NCBI GenBank assembly: GCA_904419545.1
Contig: CAJFRY010000029.1
Location: forward strand, 1 to 35,655
Origin: Candidatus Woodwardiibium gallinarum
GTDB taxonomy: Bacteria > Bacillota > Clostridia > Oscillospirales > CAG-382
Direction: 5' to 3'
Length of the DNA: 35,655 nucleotides
Numbering within the stretch: the stretch's first letter is position 1; every line of letters starts with the position of its first letter. Made by a program: the position numbers and the translations under genes. Of the stretch, positions 1-6,568 are shown piece after piece. Under the pieces are notes generated by a model. It saw only the letters and a list, made by a program, of their open reading frames with translations, was not told the DNA's origin and did not search any database.

Positions 1-17
1 GTAGTGGGAATGCAGAA

Positions 18-56
18 GCTCAGGGGGTACGCCGCGTAGCGGCGTACCCCCTGAGC
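18..56. repeat. Perfect GC-rich palindrome (family B element)
   Basis: The 18-bp arms are perfect around a short loop (GTA plus flanks). The core, ACGCCGC-GTA-GCGGCGT, has the same plan as the palindromes clustered at 23.5-25.2 kb (a CGCCGC arm, three-base loop, GCGGCG arm, with outer bases that differ between copies but always pair). No T-run follows on either strand, so it is less likely to be a simple terminator. It lies just beyond the 3' end of a broken HTH gene. Confidence 0.75.
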
Positions 57-60
57 CGGA

Positions 61-100
61 ACAAGAATAAAGGCTGCCAAACGGCAGCCTTTATTCTTGT
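61..100 (-). terminator. Terminator hairpin overlapping the end of the HTH pseudogene
   Basis: An exact 18-bp inverted repeat (ACAAGAATAAAGGCTGCC and its complement) with an AAAC loop. On the minus strand the stem ends in TTTATTCTTGT, a T-rich 3' arm. The stop codon of the minus-strand gene (91-93) lies inside the stem, so translation to the end of that gene would invade the hairpin. Confidence 0.7.
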
Positions 101-403
101 TGCAAGCGTTTTATAATAGCGGCGATATGTTCTAAATCGGTTTCGCTCAGGTTTTTTAATCCGTTAATGGCTTCATTTAATTTCGGTGTAGATACTGTTT
201 TATATCCTACAATTTCATCAAGCGAGACGTCTAAGTACTTGCAGATTTCAATAAACTTATCTAACGAAGGCTTTGAGGATGCGCTTTCTATATTTATTGA
301 TATAATTTTCGCTTAACCCTAAATCCGAACTCATTTTACGCGCTGATATGTGCCTTTTATTGCGCATCTGCGACAGGCGGTATGCATCTTCCTTGCGCCA
401 CAT
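91..403 (-). pseudogene. Frameshifted XRE-family HTH regulator
   Basis: Read from ATG at 403 (GAGGGGG ribosome site eight bases upstream), the frame gives an HTH N-terminus (MWRKEDAYRLSQM, then ISARKMSSDLGLSENYIN) and stops early. One extra base at about 290-295 separates it from a second frame that continues IESASSKPSLDKFIEI...LEHIAAIIKRLQQE. Joined, the two parts match the neighbouring 104-aa protein (572-886) along their whole length, including ENYIN-x-IE and a C-terminal LEH-x-AxIIK motif. The span is 313 bases, one more than a multiple of three. It would be a DNA-binding transcription factor of about 103 aa. The shift could be a real inactivation or a sequencing error at an AT run; the sequence alone cannot decide. 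Confidence 0.75.
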
Positions 404-475
404 TGAATATTACCCCCTCATTTATTTATATAATGATTTTTTGCAAAATTTTACATCCCGAGAGGGTTTAAATGT

Positions 476-505
476 CTTGACATGAATACTGTCAAGGTGT
501 ATTAT
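476..505. promoter_or_regulatory. Palindromic overlapping promoter region between two HTH genes
   Basis: CTTGACA and its complement TGTCAAG form a perfect 7-bp inverted repeat around 7 bases (476-496). On the plus strand TTGACA (477-482), a 17-base spacer and TATTAT (500-505) make a good sigma-A promoter. On the minus strand the other arm is also TTGACA (489-494), with TTTAAA 17 bases on, pointing at the frameshifted HTH gene. A dimeric HTH regulator bound here would cover both -35 boxes. The operator role is inferred. Confidence 0.5.
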
Positions 506-571
506 TGCATGTGACACAATATTCAATCGTGTAATCATAAATTCGGACAATATTAAAACAATAAATGGCTT

Positions 572-886
572 TTAGTTTTGCTTGACCATTTCTTTAATAA
601 TGAAGGCAACATGTTCAAGCTGATTATCATTTAGTTTTATCAAATCTTTATCTATTTGCTGTATTTTATAAGGATTTGGATTGCTCAAATTGAAAAATGC
701 AGAGGGTGTTATTTCCAAATACTCGCATATATAGAAAAATCCGGTCATTGACGGGAATGCTTTTTTATTCTCAATATTATTTATATAATTTTCGTTCTGT
801 CCAATAGAAAGACTCATGTCGCGCGCAGACACGCCTTTTGCTTCCCGCAATGCAAATAATCGGTCGGCAAATTCTTTGATTTCCAT
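572..886 (-). CDS. XRE-family helix-turn-helix regulator (104 aa)
   Basis: Small DNA-binding protein. Residues about 5-60 form a Cro/C1-type HTH (ADRLFALREAKGVSARDMS, then IGQNENYINNIENKK as the recognition part); the C-terminal 40 residues end in a helical LEHVAFIIKEM segment. The start at 886 is chosen because AAGGGGG lies 6-7 bases upstream; an earlier in-frame start nine codons upstream would put that site inside the coding region. It is a full-length paralogue of the frameshifted gene at 91-403, in the same orientation, so the pair arose by duplication. Targets are unknown. Repeated GAAACGCA motifs in its promoter region suggest autoregulation (inference). Confidence 0.85.
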   Translation of the reverse strand: MEIKEFADRLFALREAKGVSARDMSLSIGQNENYINNIENKKAFPSMTGFFYICEYLEITPSAFFNLSNPNPYKIQQIDKDLIKLNDNQLEHVAFIIKEMVKQN

Positions 887-922
887 TTCAGTCCCCCTTC
901 TTTCTATTGTCATCTACGATAT

Positions 923-1009
923 ACAATATTATATCTTATTTTTATCGCGAAACGCACTATGTATTCCTGCGTTTCTGCTTTTGTGCAATAATGTATGATG
1001 TGAAACGCA
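923..1009. promoter_or_regulatory. Divergent regulatory region with GAAACGCA repeats
   Basis: The octamer GAAACGCA occurs at 949-956, inverted at 968-975, and again direct at 1002-1009, between the minus-strand HTH gene and the plus-strand gene at 1057. On the minus strand a TATAAT box (923-928 region) lies 17 bases from the first octamer, so a protein bound there would cover the -35 position of the HTH gene. Spacing and symmetry suggest an operator; binding is not shown. Confidence 0.4.
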
Positions 1010-1056
1010 ACGAACTTCAACAATTTATGTTATATGCTTTTATTTAAGGATTGCCT

Positions 1057-1875
1057 ATGGCTCACACGACCCAAGGCGCAAACGTGCCGGAAACCGTCTG
1101 CCTGCTCTGCGGGCTGGACATCCTTTACGACACGGAGCTGCGTCCGCGCGTCCGCGGCGCGCTCCGGCGCATCGCGGAAGCCGGAAGCCGGCCCGTCCGC
1201 TTTCTTTTCTGCCGCGCCAACGTGTTCACGGCGCTCTGCTTGGACGAGCTGGCGCAGTTCCGCCGCAGCTTTCCCGGGCGGAGGTTTGCCGTCACGCTCG
1301 TCCTTTCCGAAAACGCGCCGGAAGTTCCGCCGGGGAAAGCGTTTGCGCTGCCTCCGAACAGCCGCGGCCATGCGCACCCGGTTCCCCTCGATTCGGCCGA
1401 CGCAAAGGTCCCGCCGCATCTGCTGCGCGTCGACAGCATCGTCCGCGCGGGCGGCGACGCTCTGCCCGTCCGCGAGCGGAAGAAAAAGCGCGCAACACCG
1501 GCGGAACAACTGTTCCGCAAGCCGCCGGAGGTCATCCTTGCGGACGAATTCACGGCGGCGGAGTGCTGGGCGGCGGCGCGGAGCGATTGGATGGTCGCGT
1601 ACACATATTTTGACCTGCTCGAGCCGTTCAACCATATATTCAGCGGCTTTGCGTACGAATGCGAAGGGCGGGCGCTTCTGGTTTCGTCCCGGGAGACAGC
1701 GGAGCGGGCGTTTTACAACCTTGCCTATCTGGACGAGAAGGAGAGAAGTGTCGCTTTGCTGCTGCGGAATCAACGGCCGGAGCGCGCCGCGGAGATCCTC
1801 GGGCTGACGGTCGGCGATGTTCTGAAGACCGCGCAGCGCGCGAACCGGCAGCTGCATGAAATGCTTTGGTGGTGA
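1057..1875 (+). CDS. Unknown protein with C-terminal sigma-4-like HTH (272 aa)
   Basis: No family recognised for most of the protein. The N-terminal 100 residues look like an alpha/beta fold (CLLCGLDILYD; FLFCRANVFTALCLDEL; FAVTLVLS). A basic linker (RERKKKR) follows. The last 50 residues (YLDEKERSVALLLRNQ, then AAEILGLTVGDVLKTAQR) resemble sigma-70 region 4 or LuxR-type HTHs, in which a DEKER-x-V helix precedes the recognition helix. It may therefore be a DNA-binding regulator sensing something through the N-terminal half (inference). ATG at 1057 is preferred because AAGGA sits six bases upstream; a TTG two codons earlier would abut the ribosome site. It is very GC-rich, unlike the AT-rich HTH genes to its left. 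Confidence 0.75.
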   Translation: MAHTTQGANVPETVCLLCGLDILYDTELRPRVRGALRRIAEAGSRPVRFLFCRANVFTALCLDELAQFRRSFPGRRFAVTLVLSENAPEVPPGKAFALPPNSRGHAHPVPLDSADAKVPPHLLRVDSIVRAGGDALPVRERKKKRATPAEQLFRKPPEVILADEFTAAECWAAARSDWMVAYTYFDLLEPFNHIFSGFAYECEGRALLVSSRETAERAFYNLAYLDEKERSVALLLRNQRPERAAEILGLTVGDVLKTAQRANRQLHEMLWW

Positions 1876-1893
1876 AAGAGCGGAAACTGCAAA

Positions 1894-1915
1894 AAGCGCC
1901 CCGAAAGGGGCGCTT
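1894..1915. terminator. Terminator hairpin between convergent genes
   Basis: AAGCGCCCC-GAAA-GGGGCGCTT is a 9-bp stem with a GNRA tetraloop. On the minus strand the stem runs into TTTTT (1891-1895), so it best terminates transcription arriving from alr. It also lies 18 bases past the stop of the plus-strand gene. Confidence 0.7.
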
Positions 1916-2239
1916 CAGTCTGTCAAAAAAAGGGTTTTGAAGGGGTCCGCATCACGTCGGCAGGGCTATTGCTCTTCAAAATCCCCTTGGTTTTTGAAGG
2001 TATAGGCAAATTTTCACCAAAAGCTATGGGCAGCTTTTTGTGAAAATTTTCCGGAACCTTTTTCAAAATGTTCCCTGAATACCGTTTGGGGCGAAGCAAC
2101 AACAGAACTTTTTTGAAAAGCAGAAGCGCCCCCTTCCGGGGTGCCTGGACGGCGCTTTGCTTTTGCGCATAAGGATGCGGCGCGCCGATCGGTTCGGCGC
2201 GCCGCAAATTCCCTGCTTTCCCCGTGCGGCGCCGCGAAA
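1916..2239. other. Intergenic region with two hairpins
   Basis: No coding potential recognised. It contains an 18-bp imperfect inverted repeat (2008-2049, AAATTTTCAC arm, one mismatch) and a perfect 12-bp GC-rich one (2177-2205, GCGGCGCGCCGA arm). The second lies about 35 bases past the alr stop and could protect or end the alr transcript. Confidence 0.5.
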
Positions 2240-3421
2240 TTATGCTTCGGGCGCGGTGCGGGCATCCCGCGTGCATCGGGCGGCACGGGGCTGCCGGGGT
2301 GCGAATGCGGACGCGGCGGCAGGCTCGCCGGTCAGCACGCGCGGAATCGACCCGTTCGCACAGGTCGGCGCAAGCTCGATGCGGACGGTGTCTCCGGGGC
2401 GCACGTCGCCGCCGGTGACGTCGACGATGACGTTGGACATCGTAAACCGGCCGAGCAGCGGGAAGCGCTGTCCGCCGATTTCGACGAAGGTGCGTCCGTC
2501 GCGCCGGAGGCTGCGCAGGTCCGCCTTCAGATAACGGAGCCGGTCGCGCAGGCGGAAGCAGTCGCGGACGGGCGTCATACCCCAGCCGTCGACGTGGCCG
2601 GCGTTGACGACGGCGATGGTCGTCTCGCGCTTCGTCCGGCACAGCCCGCCGTAGCCGACGTTGTGGCCGGCGGGCAGGCGCTTGACGGCCGAGACCTCGC
2701 ACTCCAGATGGCCGACGGGGCAGAAGCCCCACTTGTCCGCGAACGGCAGCAGGCCGTAAAAGGCCGAGCCGACGCGCACGGCGTCCATCCGCGTTTCGGG
2801 GAAGCGCAGCGCTGCGGCTGTCGCCGCCAGGTGGCGCACGCCGACGGGGAGCCCCGCGCGCTCGAGCGCGTCGGCCGTCCCGGTGAACAGCATCCGCTGC
2901 CTGTCCACGTCTTTCGCGCGGGCGGTGTACGCGTCGTGCAGATGGGAGTAGAGGCCCTCGACGCGCAGCCGCGGGCAGCGTTTGAGGTCACGCAGCAGCG
3001 CACCGGTCTCGTCGGGCAGCCAGCCGAAACGGCCGAAGCCGGTGTCCAGCATCAGATGTACGGGAACGGTCTTGCCAGCGCGTTCGGCGGCGCTTTCGAG
3101 CAATGCGCAGCTCTGCGCGCCGTCTACCGAGGCGGTCAGGTCCAGCCGCAGGACGGTATCGGCTTCGGCGGCCGTGACGGCGGGCGTCAGCATCAGAATC
3201 GGCGCGCCGACGCCCGACCGGCGCAGCGTTTCCGCCTCGTGGAAGTGCAGAACCGCCAGCGCGGCCGCACCCTCGTCCAGCAGAATCCGGCTGACCGGAA
3301 GCAGCCCGGCGCCGTAGGCGTCGCATTTCACCACGCCGATAACCGGCACGCCGTGCAGCTCGCGCCGCAAAATGGCGGCGTTCCAGCGGATTTGCCGCGC
3401 ATCGATTACATATCTCGTCAT
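2240..3421 (-). CDS. alr: Alanine racemase
   Basis: PLP-dependent enzyme interconverting L- and D-alanine to supply D-Ala for peptidoglycan (cytoplasmic). The 393 aa match the family length. The N-terminal TIM barrel carries the PLP lysine at residue 32 in VVKCDAYGAG; the usual motif is VKADAYGHG, so two positions differ. The catalytic tyrosine of the C-terminal beta domain is probably Y257 in HNVGYGG, followed by the MSNVIVDVT strand seen in this family. The last 25 residues (from about 368) are Ala/Arg-rich and probably a dispensable tail. The start is supported by GAAGGG seven bases upstream. It is downstream of trmK on the same strand with a 101-base gap, so the two may be co-transcribed. 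Confidence 0.93.
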   Translation of the reverse strand: MTRYVIDARQIRWNAAILRRELHGVPVIGVVKCDAYGAGLLPVSRILLDEGAAALAVLHFHEAETLRRSGVGAPILMLTPAVTAAEADTVLRLDLTASVDGAQSCALLESAAERAGKTVPVHLMLDTGFGRFGWLPDETGALLRDLKRCPRLRVEGLYSHLHDAYTARAKDVDRQRMLFTGTADALERAGLPVGVRHLAATAAALRFPETRMDAVRVGSAFYGLLPFADKWGFCPVGHLECEVSAVKRLPAGHNVGYGGLCRTKRETTIAVVNAGHVDGWGMTPVRDCFRLRDRLRYLKADLRSLRRDGRTFVEIGGQRFPLLGRFTMSNVIVDVTGGDVRPGDTVRIELAPTCANGSIPRVLTGEPAAASAFAPRQPRAARCTRDARTAPEA

Positions 3422-3522
3422 TGTTTCCCTTCGCCCCGTTCTCCCGATTTGCAGGATTAGTATACGCGCGCACGGGGCAACGAGTCATCATACGATTGTA
3501 AGGAAACTGCAAAAAACCGCTT

Positions 3523-4539
3523 TTACAGGAATTCGCCCGCCTCGCGCAGCAGAAGCAGCTCGTCGGCCGGGTCGCCGCCGTCCGCGAGACGGCCGCGCAG
3601 CCGTTTTTCCGCCGCAGCGCAGACGCGCCGGACGTAGGCGCGGTATTCGGGCGTCTGCGGGCGGAGCTTGCCGAGATGCAGGTCTGCATATGTATACGAG
3701 TTCCGCTGGAGCGGAACTCGGGGAGAACGCTTCGCGTTCTCCGTTGAAGTCGAGGCATACGAGTTCCGCGGGGCGGATACGAGTTCCGCTGAGGCGGAAC
3801 TCGGGGAGAACGCTTCGCGTTCTCCCGTTGCACTCAATGTATACGAGTTCCGCCGGGGCGGATACGAGTTCCGCTGGAGCGGAACTCGGGGAGAACGCTG
3901 CGCGTTCTCCGTTGAAGTCGAGGCGTACGAATTCCGAAGGGCGGATACGAGTTCCGCTGAGGCGGAACTCGGGGAGAACGCTTCGCGTTCTCCCGATGAA
4001 GTGAACGTATATGCGTTTTGCGGGGCGGAAAACGCGGCTGCGTTCTCCTGTTCGATACAAGGCGCGGAGAGTGCGGTCAGAACGGCATAGGGCTTTCCGG
4101 CAGCGACGGCATAGCGTTCCTCCGCAATGTAAAAGCCGTTGTCCCACAGGAAACGGCGCAGCGCATCGGCGGCCGTCATCGGCTGGAGGACGAAACGGAT
4201 CGGCGGGCCGCCGGGGAAGCGGCGAAGCGCGCGCGCGACGATGTCGGCAATCAGCTCGCCGCCCATCCCGCAGACGGCGGCGACGTCCGGCCGTTCGGGC
4301 AGCGCGTCCAGCCCGTCGGAGAGGATGAAGTCCGCCCGCTCCGAAAGCCCCGTGCGCGCGGCGGCCTGCCGCCCGCGTTCAAGCGGGGACGCGTGGATAT
4401 CGGCGCAGACGGCGTATGCGGCCGCGCCGGTTTCCAGCAGATGCAGCGCCAGCTTTGCATGATCGCTGCCGATGTCTGCAAACAGCGCGCAGCGTCCCGC
4501 CGCTTCGGCGGCGGCGCGCAGCCTTGCGTCCAGTTTCAT
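3523..4539 (-). CDS. trmK: tRNA (adenine-N1)-methyltransferase TrmK carrying an in-frame repeat array
   Basis: SAM-dependent methyltransferase that makes m1A22 in tRNA in the TrmK/YqfN family. Residues 1-157 are the methyltransferase domain: SAM-binding FADIGSDHAKLALHLL (20-35), acidic ADIHASP, CGMGGELIADI (90-100) and the LQP motif (118-120). The C-terminal helical part resumes at about residue 285 (ADLHLGKLRPQTPEYRAYV). Between them, residues about 165-284 are not family sequence but translated palindromic repeats, rich in Ser, Arg, Asn and Glu, with a 56-residue period (units begin GEREAFSPSS at 183 and 239). The protein is thus 338 aa against roughly 230 in relatives. The insert falls at the domain junction and keeps the frame. 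The start is placed at MKLDARL, where relatives begin; a GTG 14 codons upstream overlaps the preceding small gene. Activity is likely but unproven. Confidence 0.88.
   Translation of the reverse strand: MKLDARLRAAAEAAGRCALFADIGSDHAKLALHLLETGAAAYAVCADIHASPLERGRQAAARTGLSERADFILSDGLDALPERPDVAAVCGMGGELIADIVARALRRFPGGPPIRFVLQPMTAADALRRFLWDNGFYIAEERYAVAAGKPYAVLTALSAPCIEQENAAAFSAPQNAYTFTSSGEREAFSPSSASAELVSALRNSYASTSTENAQRSPRVPLQRNSYPPRRNSYTLSATGEREAFSPSSASAELVSAPRNSYASTSTENAKRSPRVPLQRNSYTYADLHLGKLRPQTPEYRAYVRRVCAAAEKRLRGRLADGGDPADELLLLREAGEFL
3698..4047. repeat. Family A palindromic repeat array inside trmK
   Basis: Four near-identical 44-45 bp units start at 3698, 3781, 3866 and 3949. Each has two adjacent hairpins: GAGTTCCGC / GCGGAACTC with a short loop, then GGAGAACGC-TTC-GCGTTCTCC. 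Shortened copies of the first hairpin (GAGTTCCGC-x-GGGCGGA type) precede units 2, 3 and 4 at about 3761, 3845 and 3929, and a degenerate copy follows at about 4015-4047. Units alternate at 83 and 85 bp, giving a 168-bp higher-order period (56 codons) present twice. Several frames on both strands are free of stops across the array. Within trmK, units 1/3 and 2/4 are read in two different frames. Confidence 0.9.
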
Positions 4540-4574
4540 GGTTGTCCAACGGCTCCCTTCGGACGGCGAAGCGT

Positions 4575-4754
4575 TCAGCACTCGAGCTTGTTTTCGATTT
4601 CCTCAAATGCGCGCTCGGCCTTCTTTTTCACGTCGCCGAGGAAGCACTTTTTCTTCTTGTGTGCACAGCAGACAACCACCGCAGCGATTGCGCCGGCCGC
4701 CAAATGCATCATCAGGATGGAAACAAACAGCTTCGCCTTCATTTTTTTCATCAT
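4575..4754 (-). CDS. Small single-pass membrane protein (59 aa)
   Basis: The family is not recognised. A short basic N-terminus (MMKKMKAK) is followed by one membrane helix (LFVSILMMHLAAGAIAAVVV), a CC-x-HKKKKC patch and an amphipathic acidic/basic C-terminus (VKKKAERAFEEIENKLEC). It could be a membrane anchor with a cytoplasmic coiled segment. AGGAG lies about 11 bases upstream of the chosen ATG; an in-frame ATG 14 codons earlier lacks a site. It ends 35 bases before trmK starts, so the two are probably translated from one mRNA. Confidence 0.6.
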   Translation of the reverse strand: MMKKMKAKLFVSILMMHLAAGAIAAVVVCCAHKKKKCFLGDVKKKAERAFEEIENKLEC

Positions 4755-5029
4755 TTTTCCGGTCGCTCCTCTTGTTTTTGATGAATACGGCTTCAAGCAA
4801 ACCGTATTCGTATACGCTTAGTATGCTTTGCGGCGCGGCCGTTTATGCACCTGCGGGTCAGGTTGCCGAAAATGCTTTCCGACAGTCCGGCGCACGGCTT
4901 TGCGCGTTTTGACGCCTCGTCGTGCGTGTGGCCTGCAACACGGAAGCGCGTTTTGTCGCCTCTTTCCCTTCACGCAGCCTTTCACAATCCGATTTTACCA
5001 TAATGATTTGCTTTTTTCAAGCAGAACCC
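4755..5029. other. Divergent intergenic region, no gene seen
   Basis: This separates the minus-strand trmK group from plus-strand queT. No frame has a convincing start or protein-like composition. I see no strong promoter for the minus-strand genes here; the queT promoter follows at 5030. Confidence 0.5.
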
Positions 5030-5058
5030 TTGCATTTGTGCGCAAAATGCGATACAAT
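5030..5058 (+). promoter_or_regulatory. Sigma-A promoter of queT
   Basis: TTGCAT (5030-5035), exactly 17 bases, TACAAT (5053-5058). Transcription would begin at about 5064, at the base of a GC-rich hairpin. Confidence 0.8.
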
Positions 5059-5062
5059 AAAA

Positions 5063-5133
5063 GTGCGCGGCGGATAGACCGTCCGCGCACGGACTGTTCG
5101 AAACCATCCAGTCCTAAAACAAAACTACGGAAA
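5063..5133 (+). promoter_or_regulatory. PreQ1-I-like riboswitch in the queT leader
   Basis: An 8-bp hairpin (GTGCGCGG / CCGCGCAC, 5063-5090) at the 5' end is followed by an H-type pseudoknot layout: P1 GGACT (5091-5095) pairs with AGTCC (5109-5113), the loop GTTCGAAACCATCC lies between, and an A-rich tail TAAAACAAAACTACGG follows. The small P1 stem, C-containing loop and AAAACTA-type tail are hallmarks of preQ1 class I aptamers, which commonly precede queuosine-precursor genes such as queT. GG of the tail can pair with CC of the loop, and the tail merges with the ribosome site (GGAAAGAG), suggesting preQ1 represses translation. The structure was assigned by eye. Confidence 0.78.
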
Positions 5134-5148
5134 GAGTGAAAAACAAAC

Positions 5149-5670
5149 ATGAAACGCACAAGCACCAGATTCCTTGTCACCGGTGCGCTGGTTGCGGCGC
5201 TTTACGTGCTGCTGACCTACGTCTCGGCCGCCCTTAACCTCGCCTACGGAACCGTGCAGTTCCGCCTGTCCGAGGCGCTGACAGTGCTGCCCGTCGTGTC
5301 GGGCGCGGCTGTGCCGGGGCTTGTCATCGGCTGCCTGCTCGGCAATCTGACCAGTCCCTACGGACTCGTCGATATCATCTGCGGCACGGGCGCGACGCTG
5401 CTGGCCGCCGTCGGTTCGCGGCTGTTCGCCCGTGTGAGATTGCGCGGAACCCCGGTCGTGTCGCTGCTGATGCCGATCGTCTGCAATGCGGTCATCGTCG
5501 GCGCGGAAATCACCTTCCTTGCGCCGGAGGGCTTTGCGCTGCCCGCTTTTTTGTCTGCGGCGCTGTCCGTTGCGGCGGGCGAGGCTGCCGTCGTTGCCCT
5601 GCTGGGAATGCCTCTGCTGCTGTTTTTGCAGAAAAGCGGCCTCGACCCGCATTTGTACGCGGGAAAATGA
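5149..5670 (+). CDS. queT: QueT family queuosine-precursor transporter (ECF S component)
   Basis: Membrane protein of 173 aa with about five or six hydrophobic helices, matching the QueT family, the substrate-binding subunit of an energy-coupling-factor importer thought to take up a queuosine precursor such as preQ1. Diagnostic stretches include ALYVLLTYV, the YGTVQFRLSEALTVLP signature and GCLLGNLTSPYGLVDIICG. It would use a shared ECF module encoded elsewhere; none is in this window. The preQ1-like leader supports both substrate and regulation. It is monocistronic here, since a new promoter lies 30 bases after the stop. Confidence 0.9.
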   Translation: MKRTSTRFLVTGALVAALYVLLTYVSAALNLAYGTVQFRLSEALTVLPVVSGAAVPGLVIGCLLGNLTSPYGLVDIICGTGATLLAAVGSRLFARVRLRGTPVVSLLMPIVCNAVIVGAEITFLAPEGFALPAFLSAALSVAAGEAAVVALLGMPLLLFLQKSGLDPHLYAGK

Positions 5671-5699
5671 GGAAAAACACGGGAAAAACGAAAAAGCTA

Positions 5700-5728
5700 T
5701 TGACAAACAGGGCCGAAAGGTATATAAT
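5700..5728 (+). promoter_or_regulatory. Sigma-A promoter of yceD-rpmF
   Basis: Perfect consensus TTGACA (5700-5705), 17 bases, TATAAT (5723-5728), as expected for a highly expressed ribosomal-protein operon. Confidence 0.9.
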
Positions 5729-5765
5729 TATTATCTGCACAGTCAAAGACTGAGAAAGGCTGCCT

Positions 5766-6269
5766 ATGAAGTTCGATATCAGCGCGCTTATCGGCGGCGC
5801 CGAAGCGCGCCTGCCCTTTTCCTGCCGGCTCGACCCGGCGGGGCTGACCGACGACGTCGTTTCCGGCGCGGCGGAATTTTCCGGCGTGTTTGAAAACCAT
5901 TCGGGGTACCTTTCGCTGACGGCAAAGGCTGCTCTGTCGCTCGAGGTGCGCTGTGCGCGCTGCGGGAAGGTGTTCCCGGCGGCCGAGACCTACGCGCTGG
6001 ATTGTCCGGTGCGCATCGAAGGCGCGGGAGAGGACGACGGAGAGAGTGTGCTCGTCCCGGCGGACGGGCAGGTCGATTTGCACGAGCTGGCCGAGTCGTT
6101 TCTGCTGCTGGCCCTGCCGTCGCGCTGGCTCTGCCGCGCGGACTGCCGCGGGATCTGCCCGGACTGCGGGCAGGATTTGAACGAGGGGACATGCACCTGC
6201 GGCGGCAGGCGGATCGATCCGCGGCTGGAAAAGCTGCGGGAGCTGCTGAATGAAGAAGAACGGACATAA
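5766..6269 (+). CDS. yceD: YceD/DUF177 family protein
   Basis: A 167-aa protein of the YceD (DUF177) family, which is linked to 23S rRNA accumulation and nearly always encoded just upstream of rpmF, as here. The core includes SLEVRCARCGKVF (about residues 58-70), the acidic stretch after it, and the C-terminal cysteine cluster CRADCRGICPDCG with a trailing TCTCGG, which may bind zinc. The C-terminus ends in a charged helix (KLRELLNEEE). The exact biochemical role of the family is unsettled. The next gene begins 24 bases downstream, so the two form one operon from the promoter at 5700. Confidence 0.9.
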   Translation: MKFDISALIGGAEARLPFSCRLDPAGLTDDVVSGAAEFSGVFENHSGYLSLTAKAALSLEVRCARCGKVFPAAETYALDCPVRIEGAGEDDGESVLVPADGQVDLHELAESFLLLALPSRWLCRADCRGICPDCGQDLNEGTCTCGGRRIDPRLEKLRELLNEEERT

Positions 6270-6293
6270 CGATCATATAAGGAGGGAACAGAG

Positions 6294-6482
6294 ATGGCTG
6301 TACCGAAGAGAAAGGTTTCCAAAGCGAGAAGAGATAAGAGACGCAGCAATGTTTGGAAGCTCCGGCTTCCCGGGATGACGAAGTGCCCCAAGTGCGGCGC
6401 GGATATTCTTTCACACAGAGTTTGCAAGAGCTGCGGCACTTACGGCGGCAAAGAAGTATTGGAAGTTAAAAACGAAGCGTAA
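6294..6482 (+). CDS. rpmF: 50S ribosomal protein L32, zinc-binding form
   Basis: Large-subunit ribosomal protein of 62 aa. It has the invariant start [18 protein letters not shown] and a zinc ribbon with CPKC (near residue 30) and CKSC (near 43), so it is the Cys+ paralogue type rather than the zinc-independent form. A strong AAGGAGG precedes the ATG. A rho-independent terminator begins ten bases after the stop, closing the yceD-rpmF unit. Confidence 0.97.
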   Translation: MAVPKRKVSKARRDKRRSNVWKLRLPGMTKCPKCGADILSHRVCKSCGTYGGKEVLEVKNEA

Positions 6483-6492
6483 TCGCGAAAAC

Positions 6493-6541
6493 GGCGTTCT
6501 TGCTTAAAACCCATACGGTTAAAAGCAAAGACGCCTTTTTT
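6493..6541 (+). terminator. Rho-independent terminator of yceD-rpmF
   Basis: A long stem (GGCGT...TTGCTT...AACC pairing with GGTT...AAGCAA...ACGCC, two internal mismatches) followed by six T. It also excludes a TTG at 6500 as the start of the next gene, since that codon lies in the terminator stem. Confidence 0.85.
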
Positions 6542-6568
6542 CAATCTGTTTTCAGGGAGGTGCCTGCC

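Noticed and set aside
18..56. Simple rho-independent terminator at the left edge
   Set aside because: No T-run follows on either strand, and the core matches the family B palindromes elsewhere in the window; a terminator with a T-rich arm lies separately at 61-100.
2141..3460. Long plus-strand open frame (439 codons) opposite alr
   Set aside because: It is the GC-rich shadow of the alanine racemase gene; it has no family motifs and alr has intact catalytic residues.
3698..4047. Repeat array resembling a CRISPR
   Set aside because: The repeats are themselves double hairpins, spacing alternates between 83 and 85 bp with repeated rather than unique spacers, the array lies inside a gene, and no cas gene is nearby.
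5091..5110. TTCGAA-containing stretch as a tRNA T-arm
   Set aside because: No acceptor or anticodon stem fits around it; it is the loop of the preQ1-like aptamer. No tRNA gene was found in the window.
6500..6568. TTG at 6500 as start of the DUF512 protein
   Set aside because: It lies inside the rpmF terminator stem and has no ribosome site; GTG at 6569 has GGGAGG and matches the family N-terminus.
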